Source of the DNA: Phoronis australis
Taxonomy: Eukaryota > Phoronida > Phoronidae
NCBI GenBank assembly: GCA_002633005.1
Contig: NMRA01000440.1
Coordinates: 340,510 to 383,112, forward strand
Length of the DNA stretch: 42,603 nt
Direction: 5' to 3'
A model generated the notes under the pieces. That model made no database searches and was not told the origin of the DNA. It was given only the letters and a program-made list of their open reading frames with translations. This document shows, piece by piece, positions 11,821 to 22,183 of this stretch; the stretch's first letter is position 1, and each line of letters starts with the position of its first letter. The position numbers and the translations under genes were made by a program.

Positions 11821-13391
11821 AATTACCGAAGTTGTAATGTGCTTCAAGTTTCAGCCATGTCTACAAGGTTAACCAAAAACCACATCTCAAAACAAGCATT
11901 AGTTAAGAGAAAAAGAACAGATGTTACCAGACACTAAATGATACTCCATACAAAAAAACAGAGGGAGATACTATGTGCGAATACAACAAAAGTACAGCAA
12001 AAAGTCAAGCACCAAACGCATTGCTGGTAGCCAGAACACACTGATGTACACGTTTGCTGGCCCTTGCAGTCGTACCAATTTGGCAACCAGAAGGTTTTGA
12101 AGAAATATGTTCCATTTTAACTGCTGTCACTGTTGTTGGAATACAAATGGTTCAGATGATGTCATATCCATGAGATCTTCACATAATTTGCACTCTCAAA
12201 TTACAATATAGGCAATTTAATAACGCCAAGAGAAATTTACTGAACCACTTGAATTGCTAACGAACAGTTCTAGGGATGTCATCTTTGCGCGAAAAGCATT
12301 CCCACAACACACCATTGTGTCAACTTTCAGAAAAGTTGTCAACTTAATTCGCGAAAAATCAACAGAAAAGGAATTACCAAAACTGAAATGGCCAACAGTA
12401 TCCAAAAAACCAACTGGAGTCAGCGCATTCCCAGCACACACCTTTGTATCAATTTTCAACAAAATTCATCACGTCATATCGTCAAAAAATTAGACAAAAG
12501 ATTTATTGAAAACTGAAAACAGCCAACAAGAGATGCCACAGAAGTCAAACATGTCTCAAACTAGATAAGAATCAGAGTTTTATTATGATCCTCGGAGCAA
12601 AGGTAATGAAGGACAACAAATGAATGAGAGTCAAATACAGAAGCTACAGAGAAAGACGACAAATTAACTCATTTACGACCTTTTAGGGATGAAAACAAAC
12701 ACATGACCATATGAACAAACACATGATCATATGAACAAACAATATTGTTACACTGTATTCTGGTTCTTATCCTGAACAAATATATCTTACTACTGCCAAA
12801 TCATAGGTTAATTTGAGAAAGTTTGATAAAATGTAGGAGTGGAAAAGAGAAGACCATTTCCCTGTATGGAAGCACAAGAAACAAGAATGGTCCAAAATTC
12901 GGGAAAAGACCGTCGAATCGCAAAATGCCAAAGACTAACACTATGGAACTTCGTAAGCATATATTTTTGAAAGTACTATTCTCTCCACAGACACACAACA
13001 GACAGTGGTTATGAACCCACCTTTCATCAAAACATAGCCAGCATTTGATTTAGACAGCTACATGTTATGAAATTGGTCTCAAATTATTCGTTGGCAAACA
13101 CAGAAATGGTTTGTGGGGTTGGAAAGAACTCAAGTTTGTTATTGCTCGAGACTTGGCTCCACAAGTTGGCTTGTCACGGTGTGTTATTTAGTTCACTCAG
13201 CATGGTCTACGGGAATAACAAACTTTCAGCTCCTTGCAAGACCAAAACTTCGAATTAAAAGTTAATTTTGTCATCGAAATGGAGGTTTAAAGGCACTTTA
13301 AGTAACAGAATCCACATAAAAATTGTTACTGCATCTGCCACCAAGATATTGAGGCTAACCATGTATGGTAATCCACTCCTATACAACAAAC
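11821..13391. other. Intron-like sequence upstream of V9, related to 20601-21350
   Basis: Patchy similarity to the sequence upstream of V6, for example 'ggtaatgaaggacaacaaat' near 12600 against near 21100, shows an old duplication. It also holds two diverged copies of a dispersed repeat with 'aaatggccaacag' and 'ccattgtgtcaa' (12280-12530). No exon was seen. Confidence 0.6.
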
Positions 13392-13641
13392 CTGCAAGCG
13401 GGCAAACGTCAAGGAAGACTCGTTGTACAACTGTATGGCGTTAGTTATGTGAGGAGACACGCTCTTCCTAACGAAATGAATCAACGCGGACAGTGGAAAT
13501 ATGATGACAGGAAGCAGTGACCCTCCAGAGAGGATAAAAATCGACACAATTGGTAACGTAACCAGACCTTGACTGGTGAAGTATAAAAGCTTGTTGACAG
13601 CCACAAGGTCTGCGCGATGACCAACGTAAATAATCTCCTTC
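13392..13641 (-). CDS. ABCC-type transporter variant exon V8
   Basis: Intact 250-nt copy. The acceptor is an uninterrupted T tract ending ttttttcag and the donor is CAG|GTTTGTTG. The 83 codons run from KEI to ARLQ. The KEI start is the same as in human MRP4-type proteins. Helices lie at about residues 26-40 and 44-58, separated by SGGS. The tail has a P-x-x-x-x-AI pattern and ends SSLTFARLQ. The +1 frame of this exon is also open for about 80 codons, but it has no family features and is treated as a shadow. The tRNA-like repeat cluster begins about 250 bp upstream. Confidence 0.87.
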
Positions 13642-13894
13642 CTGAAAAAAATTGGTATTTAACAGCTGCGGTCTGTTCAGACATAAAGTAATGGACTCTA
13701 TGGGCACCACAAGCGACTAGACTAAATAATGCAAGGGAAACACAGATATGTTAAGATCTACGCACAAGACAAACTGAGCTTCTCACCATGTGGAGCCATC
13801 ATTTACAATTTTTGGCAACCTCGTTCAGATTGTGAGCCACCATGAAATGATTGATCACCACACCTACGTAATTTTGAGCCCCAAGACAACAGTG

Positions 13895-14120
13895 TCGTCA
13901 ATATTTTGCAAGTACTTTCTTTCGTTCAATCCATCATCTTTTTGATCACATCATGTGCCCTAATGAATATAAGTCTGAAAAGATTTCTGCCCCGAACTGG
14001 GACTCAAACCCAGGACCTTCTGCTAACTGTGCAGACGCTCTAGCCACTGAGCCATCCGGATCACTGGTCAAACACAGAATTCCAATCAGACTTAGTAGCG
14101 GGCATCTTACCCATGATCTC
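13895..14120 (-). mobile_element. tRNA-derived repeat, partial copy
   Basis: On the minus strand it has an A-box-like 'tggctcagtggctagag' and a T-arm-like 'gggtttgagtccc', followed by the same tail seen in the foldback element next to it. It is degenerate and reads as a SINE-like copy, not a tRNA gene. Confidence 0.55.
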
Positions 14121-14530
14121 CATAGTGTGTAAAAATATCATCTTTTTCAGTGAGGCGTGGAATATGTTGCAAGTAGTTTATCCCGTTCAATCCGCCATCT
14201 TTTTGATCATATCACGTGACCTAATGAATATGAGTCCGAAAAGATTTCTGCCTGCGACTAGGACTCGAACCCAGGACCTTATGTTAACCGTGCAGATATT
14301 CCGATTGGAATTCTGTGTTTGACCAGTGATCCCAATGGCTCAGTGGCTAGAGCATCTGCACGGTTAGCAGTAGGTCCTGGGTTCGAGTCCCGGTCGGGGT
14401 AGAAATCTTTTCGGATATATATATATATTCATTAGGTCACGTGATATGATCAAAAAGATGACAGATTGAATGGGATAAACTACTTGCAACGTATTCCACA
14501 CCTCAATGAAAAAGATGATATTTATATAGT
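14121..14530. mobile_element. Foldback element with tRNA-like ends meeting head to head
   Basis: The left arm (about 14121-14296) and right arm (about 14353-14530) are reverse complements along most of their length, including 'gttgcaagtagtttatccc' and 'gaacccaggacct'. The right arm holds an A box near 14336-14347 and a perfect B box GGTTCGAGTCC at 14380-14390. The anticodon loop lacks the usual T33, so a working tRNA is unlikely. Confidence 0.7.
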
Positions 14531-14965
14531 GTCCTCTATAATCAAATGTTTCAATGTTTAATTAAAAAGATGATATTTATACAGTGTCCTCTATAATCAA
14601 ATGTTTCAATGTCTAATTAAAAAGATGATATTTATACAGTGTCCTCTATAATCAAATGTTTCAATGATATTGATACAGTGTCCTCTATAATCAAATGTTT
14701 CAATGTTTAATTAAAAAGATGATATTTATACAGTGTCCTCTATAATCAAATGTTTCAATGATATTTATACAGTGTCCTCTATAATCAAATGTTTCAATGT
14801 TTAATTAAAAAGATGATATTTATACAGTGTCCTCTATAATCAAATGTTTCAATGTTTCATTAAAAAGATGATATTTATACAGTGTCCTCTATAATCAAAT
14901 GTTTCAATGTTTCATTAAAAAGATGATATTTATACAGTGTCCTCTATAATCAAATGTTTATTAAA
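14508..14965. repeat. 55-bp satellite, about 9 copies, some shortened
   Basis: Unit contains 'aaaaagatgatatttataca' and 'gtgtcctctataatcaaatg'. Two copies lack about 16 bp. The first unit overlaps the terminus of the foldback element on its left. Confidence 0.95.
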
Positions 14966-14989
14966 ATAGCTGTAATGAAATAAGCAAAG

Positions 14990-15476
14990 TTATGGAACTT
15001 TCATACTAACGTTTACGCATCGACATTTTGCTAAGTTGCGGTCAGTATGAATGGTTATCTTCATAGTAAATTGGTTAATTTAACAGTGGAGCATTGACAC
15101 TACGGTGCGGTATGTCTCATCTAAGTAATTGCCATGGACCACTGCCATCATAACAATTACATGGCAGTGTTGTCACTAACATTTACAAAATGTTGAGTTC
15201 AAATGAACATCAAGTCAGAAATAAATGATAATTTTGACACGTTCTTGTTCTCAAATTGTCACATTAAACAAATTTTAGCAAGCACAGGATGAAAGATCCA
15301 ACATTTCTAAGCTTACCTCCAACGTCATATTTACATCAGCCTCACTTCGCAATTACTTAGATGACGACAGCTTCACATACTTCAATGCTGATAACTAACA
15401 AAGGTGGCACGGGTGGTTAGCAGTTTACATCGAGATCCCGCTCATACCGGAGTTCAGTTAGTATGAAAAGGCCTTT
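14990..15476. mobile_element. About 490-bp inverted-repeat element, family copy 1
   Basis: The left end 'actttcatactaacg' and right end 'gttagtatgaaaaggcc' are inverted relative to each other. Subterminal sequence around 'cagtatgaatggtta' also occurs in the copy at 28419-28892. No coding frame. Confidence 0.5.
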
Positions 15477-15760
15477 CGACAATTCAGACATACTTAGGAC
15501 GCAAGATATTATGGTTAGTTTTGAATGACCATTTCAAATGAAAAATTGTCAAAATCACTTACTAATTTTTTGTCCGACTTTAATTTCTACTGTATTTTCA
15601 TCACTTCTTCTGACTATTTCCTAGCGAAATGTTGACAGAATTATTTTCACTGAAAGTTCTACTTGTGACAGAACGCGAATTTCTAGCCGTGTTAACTTGC
15701 ATAGAACGCAGGATGCATGAAGACCTATTGTTTCAGTACTAGCATGAACTGGTCAACATA

Positions 15761-17177
15761 CCGTATTCGCCGTAATAACTGCCCAGGGCGCTTAGAAAGT
15801 TCGGTTCAGGGGGGCGCTTATTATAACCCAAGGCGGTTGAAACCCGGTCTCCGAAACGGGTGAAATCGGAAGCTAAGATTCATCAAATTTACACTCTGTG
15901 ACGTATCTGTAATCTATGAAAGACTTCCAACAAAACTGTGGTGCATTGCTATCAAACTTTGCTGCTAAATTACGATCATGTTACAGAAAATTGTGCCAAA
16001 ATCCCAGGACGAAAACTCGCCGACTGACTGCCTCGAAATCGCCGTCTTCGATATGGTGACTTCAATGCTAGAATAAAAATAGTTTTGACTCAAGCAAATT
16101 ACCTGAAATCCTCATTAAGTTTTCTAAGTAGCATCCCTTAGATTTTTTTTAGGTTCCCGTGAAGTCTGGATTAACGGCAGGTTTAAGTACAAATCTGTGC
16201 AACATTGTGCCACCTACATGTATGATCGGCAACACGGCAAGAAAAATGTCTGGATGAACACACATGTTGTTGTCACGTGATGTTTGTTTTGAAGTTCGTC
16301 TGCGAGTAAGCGAGCGCGTGCGTGTCACCAGAGTTCATTTGCCAAAGCAGAGACCGTCTTTTGGCCAGAGCCACGCAATCTAACGAGCTAGATGTGCATT
16401 GTGTCTAAAGAAATTTGCACAAGCAGCCTAAACCAGAGCCTGTTTCATTCAGCAGTTGCCGGTCTCGTGCTAAAAACGTTCGGCATTTGTTTCGGTAAAG
16501 CCCATATTAGTCACCGTGTAGCTGGATGCGTACGTAACTATCTGACATTTATTTTTCGGTGTAAGGGTGTGTAAGCATTCACTGCCAATTGTCATTTTAT
16601 TGGATATTCGACTTAAAAACACCAATTATGGTTAATCAAACAATCCATATAAAAAAATAACGCAAACATGTTTTATAGTATTAGAAATTGTCGGAAATTA
16701 GTGCCAATATTCATTTCTTACCGATGCTATGCTACCCGTTTCATGAATGGATAGTTCCCGACTAATGTCTTAGATGACAGGTTCATATATGTAGCGCGCG
16801 CTTCCTGGCCACGTGCGTTTAACACCAAGTTATTTTTATTCATGAGACAGTCGATGCGTCTACTGAAAGGTCAAACCATAGTGGGACACGGTCGTCGCGA
16901 GAGTAGCAAAGCTGTTGCGTTCTTTTTGAAGCACTGCGTTACTTTGAAGTGTATAGTCACGGCTAAATACAAAAGTAGTAGTGCCGCTGGTGGTCTAGAA
17001 GACCCGCGCAAAACTTTTTTGATAAATTGGAAGACGTTACTGTAGCCGAGTTTTAGGACTGTAGGTACGTCAATGTTCGCATGTACACGTTCATGGACTG
17101 GGCGCTTATTTCAGCAAAGTCTGAAAATGCATGGGGGGCGCTAATAGGGGCATGGGCGGTTATTACGGCGAATACGG
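15761..17177. mobile_element. 1.4-kb inverted-repeat DNA transposon relic
   Basis: Terminal inverted repeats 'ccgtattcgccgtaataact' at the left and its reverse complement at the right (about 17154-17177) have one or two mismatches over 24 bp. TA flanks both ends (15759-15760 and 17178-17179), which fits a TA target duplication. Subterminal 'gggcgctta' motifs repeat near both ends. Only short frames lie inside, so it is non-autonomous. Confidence 0.8.
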
Positions 17178-17705
17178 TATACAAGTTATGAATATTCAAG
17201 AACTGTTACCTCCCAAAACTGGAAAAACTGCTGCCAGAGTATCACCTACTTCATACTAACAACTAATGTCAAGCAATAAACTACAAGATACTGTTTGGTT
17301 GTTGACTGTATATGAACACAATGGTTTTTAATTCATTTTACAATTTTTTTGTGAAGTAGTACAGATTTTCAGAAGATTAAAATGTTCACATACTTTCAAT
17401 ACATGTCATTTACGCAGACTAGTGTGTGCACATCTCAATTTTTTTAAATCTCCACGTTTTGGGTAAATAACTCGTACTAGTGGACTGACTGAACAAGTGA
17501 TGGACATATTATAGCAAGCATATATAGCCTCCTATAATTACTGGCGGAAGCTCCCCCTCAGTCATAACCAGATTATTGGGCTCTGAAATCCAACATAATT
17601 ACCCAGGCGGAAGTCAATAGGCATGGGGACAGTTTTACTACCCTCCCTCCTCCCTATAAAACTGTTGTTACATCTGTGGTCCAAACATTGCTTGCACACC
17701 ATTAC
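17178..17705. other. Intron-like sequence downstream of V7
   Basis: AT-rich. I see nothing in it beyond the continuation of the V7 frame past its donor. Confidence 0.5.
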
Positions 17706-17955
17706 CTGCATGCGACCAACAGATACAGAGACCTCTACTGCATGGTGGACACCATACGGAAAGTACTTCACAGCGTGGCGACGAAGAGCATCCAGAAGAC
17801 ATAGCACAGGAAATATCACGTGTCCATGGATACGGTTGCCCATGGCAACATGGGAGGCAATTACAGCCACTATCAAATAGAGTTCACTTGTGAACGCAAA
17901 TATTTCTGTGAGAGACCTACACTTGTTGACATTGTGAATCAAGCTAACCTCCAGC
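17706..17955 (-). CDS. ABCC-type transporter variant exon V7
   Basis: Intact 250-nt copy with acceptor tatactttttag and donor CAG|GTAATG. The 83 codons run from LEV to GRMQ. Glu is at codon 2, helices are at about residues 24-39 and 46-58, with GNRIHG between them as in V5, and the tail ends VSVGRMQ. It is the only copy with Met in the terminal R-x-Q. The second helix holds DALRR and is followed by several His residues, an unusual polar content for this position. A minisatellite is not obvious next to it, unlike V9, V10 and V1. Confidence 0.85.
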
Positions 17956-19500
17956 CTAAAAAGTATAATGTATTGAGACTTGTAAGTTTTCAACTAACTG
18001 ACCAATCAATTGTTCAACAACCGCTGCCAAGACTTGTCAAAACAGATATGTCATCCCGTTTACCTCGATCCCAATTTTATAAATGATGTACATGAATAAT
18101 GAACTATTCAAAATTACATAAAGTAATACAGCGCAAGAGCATGCAGTCAAAGTGCGACCTACACCCTGAAAAGCACCTAACAGATACTCAGGTGAGGAAG
18201 ACAAGGCAAGCAAGCTGGGACTACTTAAAAAGTAGACAATAGAACAGGTGAGCTTTGTTTGGCATTCAAGCTTCCTTTACGGTACCAGAGTGCCACCTTT
18301 CAATCATACGCAAAACTAATGCTTCAACAGAATACGGTGATGGGGATAGTCACAGCAGAATATCAGGTAAGGAGGTTCTTAGCGGGATAACACCATGTTT
18401 CCTTCTCCAGATAACATGTTGCACAAAGGTCAATGCTGATAAAAACAATGAGCTAAGGTGAAACACAAGTGTCGGGATGTTTGTGGCAAAAACATATTGG
18501 AACAGATGGAAACCATCGACTCAATACATTGTGGAGACTGCAACGGTTTTAGGTGACATTGACGGTTACAAAGTTATCATTTTTTAAAAGAGATAAGAAT
18601 CCCAAGGACATTAGGTTGTAGGTTGTCAATGATTTGCAATAAGTCAAACCTGATCATAATTAGAGATAATCAAAGATATCAGGGGATATAATGAATCAGA
18701 ACTCAATACCCCGTTAGACCCCACCACCAAAGAAACAGACCAATACACCAATATAAAAATAATTTGAACTGAGTACCCAAAAAGTACCTGTTAACGACAG
18801 GGCCAGAAAAACTACAAGACATTTCCAGAAAAACAAAACGCAATGTCGTTCAAACTGAATTGTCACAAATCAATATTGACCCAATGTTACAATTATATAA
18901 AATCATTAGTGAAACCAGTAACTTCCTTTGGGTACTTGACAGTCAATGCCTTTGTTTGGGAAATGTTATCTTATTTATCCGTAGCAACCCATGACGCACT
19001 TAATCAAATTAATTGTTAAATCTTGACAGTTTGATCCTTAATAAGCATGACTGAAGTCTCTATTATGTTTAGAGTACAAAAAATAATACAAGTTGAACGA
19101 GGTGAATCAAAAGTGAGTACAATCAACTTTTTATCACAATTAGTACAAATATCAACAATGATCGTGTCACATATGACTGACCTGTGCAAATCCATTGTAA
19201 CTCAGGTTACAATGCATGAGAGCAACTAGGAAAACATTGTCTTGATGAGCATCTTAGGTAGATGCTATTGTTCAGACTATTTGAAATGTATCAACTATTT
19301 CTGACTGAAATTTTAGACAAAAGAAAACACCCAAAGACCCGTAGCCAACTTTTACAATGAGTGAGTGTGAAGCTTGTAATTAAATGACTTTTTTAACTTT
19401 CAGTTGCTGGTTAACTTCTAATGATCATCGCCAATTTTGTAACCTTTTACAAATGAAACTGTTTTGGCCGAGGCAGACATTAGTTGTTCATGAGCTGTCC
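17956..19500. other. Intron-like sequence upstream of V7
   Basis: No exon pattern on the minus strand and no clear repeat. Plus frames at 18255-18461 and 19047-19229 are unremarkable. Confidence 0.5.
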
Positions 19501-19504
19501 CTCA

Positions 19505-19858
19505 ACTGTAGATGGTTGGATCTCAGCTGGAAGGGGGGGGGCGCATCTCAGTGGATCTTGGTTGGAAATGGGGTTTATCTCAGTGGATCTCAACTGAAAG
19601 GATGGTGCATCTCAGTGGATCTCAACTGAAAGGGGGTATACCTCAGAGAACCTCAGCTTGAAGGGGCTGCATCTTATAGCATCTCAACCAAAACGGGGTG
19701 CATCTCAGTGGATCTCAACTGGAAAGGGGGTATATCTCAGTGGATCTCAGCTGGAAGAGGGCTGCATCTCAGTAAATCTCAGTTGGAAGGGGTCTGCATC
19801 TTAGTGGATCTCAACCAGAAGGGGTGCATGTCAGTGGATCTCAACAGTAAGGCTTTGC
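19505..19858. repeat. 33-36-bp minisatellite, about 10 diverged copies
   Basis: Unit like 'catctcagtggatctcaact' plus 'ggaaaggggg'. Copies vary in length and sequence. Confidence 0.9.
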
Positions 19859-20298
19859 ATTTATTACAACACCTTGGCTACAGATGATTTGTAACTTGTA
19901 GTAGTAACATCATATCTAAAATATATTGACCTGTAAAAACCACTCGTATATTTGCATAGACATGGCATTTCAGTCGGACATCTCTCTCTCTCTCGCTCTC
20001 CCTCTCACTCTCCCTCTCCGACCACCTTCAAGTGTTCCAGTGTTCTTAAAAGAACGTGCACTGGTATCTGGTACACTCATGCTGGGCATTTGGATTATAT
20101 TTTCCCAGGTAGACAGTGGGGTTTGAACTTGGTATTCTCACCACCAGGCTACTGAGTCAATCTTCTGAAGATGATGCAACACCTGACAATGGCAGTAACC
20201 ATGGTGAGAAGAAATGGCTGACTGAAATGTGATGCCAATGTAAACAGGCTTGAGGTTGGTGTAAATAGAACAAGAGATTTAAATATGATGCAACAAAC

Positions 20299-20548
20299 CT
20301 GTAACCGCTGGATAGTCACAAGCATTGCATTTAAGAATAGCATGCAGAGACCAAATTTATCAGAAATGCCCTCCTCTATAATGTGGTAGCAATAAGATGA
20401 GACAGCGAACACACCACTAGTAAAGGCCATCTCCACAGTCACCATGGCACAAATGGTGGGAAACCATAGAAAATGACGAGAAAGGACGGTCAGCCAAAAC
20501 ACGTAACCCGAGAACAAACCAGTCCACAGCATCAAGGCCATCTCTGAC
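20299..20548 (-). CDS. ABCC-type transporter variant exon V6 (identical to V9)
   Basis: Intact 250-nt copy with acceptor ttttgttgtag and donor CAG|GTTTGTTG. The 83 codons run from SEM to QRLQ, with Glu at codon 2. Hydrophobic segments lie at about residues 11-35 and 36-57, and the tail ends VTIQRLQ. By eye I see no nucleotide difference from V9 across the exon and its immediate flanks, although the surrounding introns are clearly diverged. The acceptor and first 28 exon bases are duplicated once upstream as a 40-bp repeat. Reading from the upstream acceptor (exon start 20588) hits TAG after 12 codons, so only the acceptor at 20548 gives an open exon. Confidence 0.85.
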
Positions 20549-20600
20549 CTACAACAAAACAGTCCACAGCATCAAGGCCATCTCTGACCTACAACAAAAC
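20519..20600 (-). repeat. 40-bp duplication of the V6 acceptor and exon start
   Basis: Same 40-bp unit as at V9, here in two copies, with exon starts at 20548 and 20588. Confidence 0.95.
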
Positions 20601-21933
20601 AAAGTTGTAAGGTGCTTTGAGTTACAGTTGTCAACAAGGTTAACACAAACATGTCACAAACATGTCACAAACAGTAATAGAAAATGAGCAGATAGTGAAG
20701 ACACTAAATGCAACTTCAAACAAATAAAACAATTAAAAGTACAGCCAAAAGCCGAGCCCCACACAACACTGTGGCCCTTGCGAAAGCCAATTTGTCAACC
20801 AGACGTTTTGAAGATATATTCACAAGACCTTCACAAAATTTGCAATCTCAAATTATAGAGATCAGCCATTTAGTAGTTTCAAAGAAAAGCTACCCAACAA
20901 CTTGAATTGTCATTCCCACCATATACCATTGTGTCAAGTTTTGGAAAAGTCATCAGGTTATTTCAGATGAGAAAGATTGATTGAAAACTAAAATGGCCAA
21001 CAGGTGTCAAAATAATTCGAAACTCGATTAGTGCATAAAAGTCCTAACAAGTTATATTATGATCTGACATGCGGTGTTTGAGATGATCTACGGACAAGCA
21101 AAGGTAATGATGGACAACAAATGAATGAGTCAAATACAGCAGCTAAAAAGCCCACCGAGGAGAGAAAGATGTCAAATTGACTCATTTATTACCTTTTATG
21201 TATTTGGACATAAAAACAAGAACATCCTAGGTAACAGATTAATCAGGTCCACCTTCACATCACCCTATGTTTAGATGTCTACAGTGGACACAGAACAACA
21301 AATTGGGCTGCATTCTTATGGAGTGGAAAAAAGAATTCTATCCCTGAACTATTCTATAATTGAACATTCCTCACTGACCAAGCACTCCAGTGGCAGCCAG
21401 TTTGCTAAAAGTTATCCTAGTGAGGTCTCAGGCAGACTCGTAAAACACTTGCCACCTTTCATTGGTGTGATTTTGCATGGTATGCCTTTTCTAGGTAGAA
21501 AGTTGGTAGAACATAGCCCTGACTAAACATAAATTGCTCTACCTTTGCAACACTACCCAAACACGTATGCACTCTTACACTCCTGTGCATGCACTTGCAC
21601 ACACTCTCTCAAAGGGACCAATGCATTGAAGCAACATCCTTACATTGCAAATTCTTGTTAGAAAACTGATTGGCTCGGTACCAAGCACTAATAACAGAGA
21701 ACATCATTTTAGCACGGGTGATTTTAGAGAAAACATGAACGAAAAACTGGCATCAACACTAAAAAACAGCATGGAAATCAGCCAAGCTTGCCAGTATGCT
21801 GGAGACTGTGGCAGAAAGTATAGATTCCTGCCATATACAAGTGACTTGGAAGGAATCCGGTAACTGTCTGAGGGGGCCAACCTTCAATTCCTACTGTGAA
21901 GCAAATTTCTCAAGCTAGCTTTTCTCCACAAAC
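20601..21933. other. Intron-like sequence between V6 and V5
   Basis: The first 750 bp resembles the intron upstream of V9 with many differences. No exon was seen in the rest. Confidence 0.5.
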
Positions 21934-22183
21934 CTGGATACGCGTGAGTGACCGAGCCATTTCACTTCCAAATTGGATGGCAATGGGGATGTATTTGAGA
22001 ACAGCCCTTCTTAATGCATACAGAAAGAACAGCACGGGGAAAATACGCTCGCCATGGATACGGTTGCCCAGGACAACAAAAGTGATGACCACAGAGAGGA
22101 GGAGGTACTTGTGTCCAGAGAAGTCAAATATGTGGTTGATCGAGTTGAGGGTGCGAACGCGCTTGACCACACCAACTTCACGT
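21934..22183 (-). CDS. ABCC-type transporter variant exon V5
   Basis: Intact 250-nt copy with acceptor atgctttgcag and donor CAG|GTTTGTGG. The 83 codons run from REV to TRIQ, giving the R-I-Q end also seen in human MRP4. Glu is at codon 2, with a basic segment (KRVR) behind it. Helices lie at about residues 25-40 and 46-60, separated by GNRIHG. The P-x-AI motif near residue 66-69 and the tail SEMARSLTRIQ make this one of the most canonical copies. It shares GNRIHG, the IFPVL start of the second helix and an ALRR motif with V7, its closest relative. A long open frame on the opposite strand across this exon is a shadow. Confidence 0.88.

Noticed and set aside
12217-12493. Small genes on both strands with an internal repeat
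   Set aside because: The frames coincide with two diverged copies of a dispersed repeat that also occurs upstream of V6.
13468-13710. Second open minus frame over V8
   Set aside because: It lacks the helix pair and the family ends. It is the frame that would be read after wrongly joining two variants.
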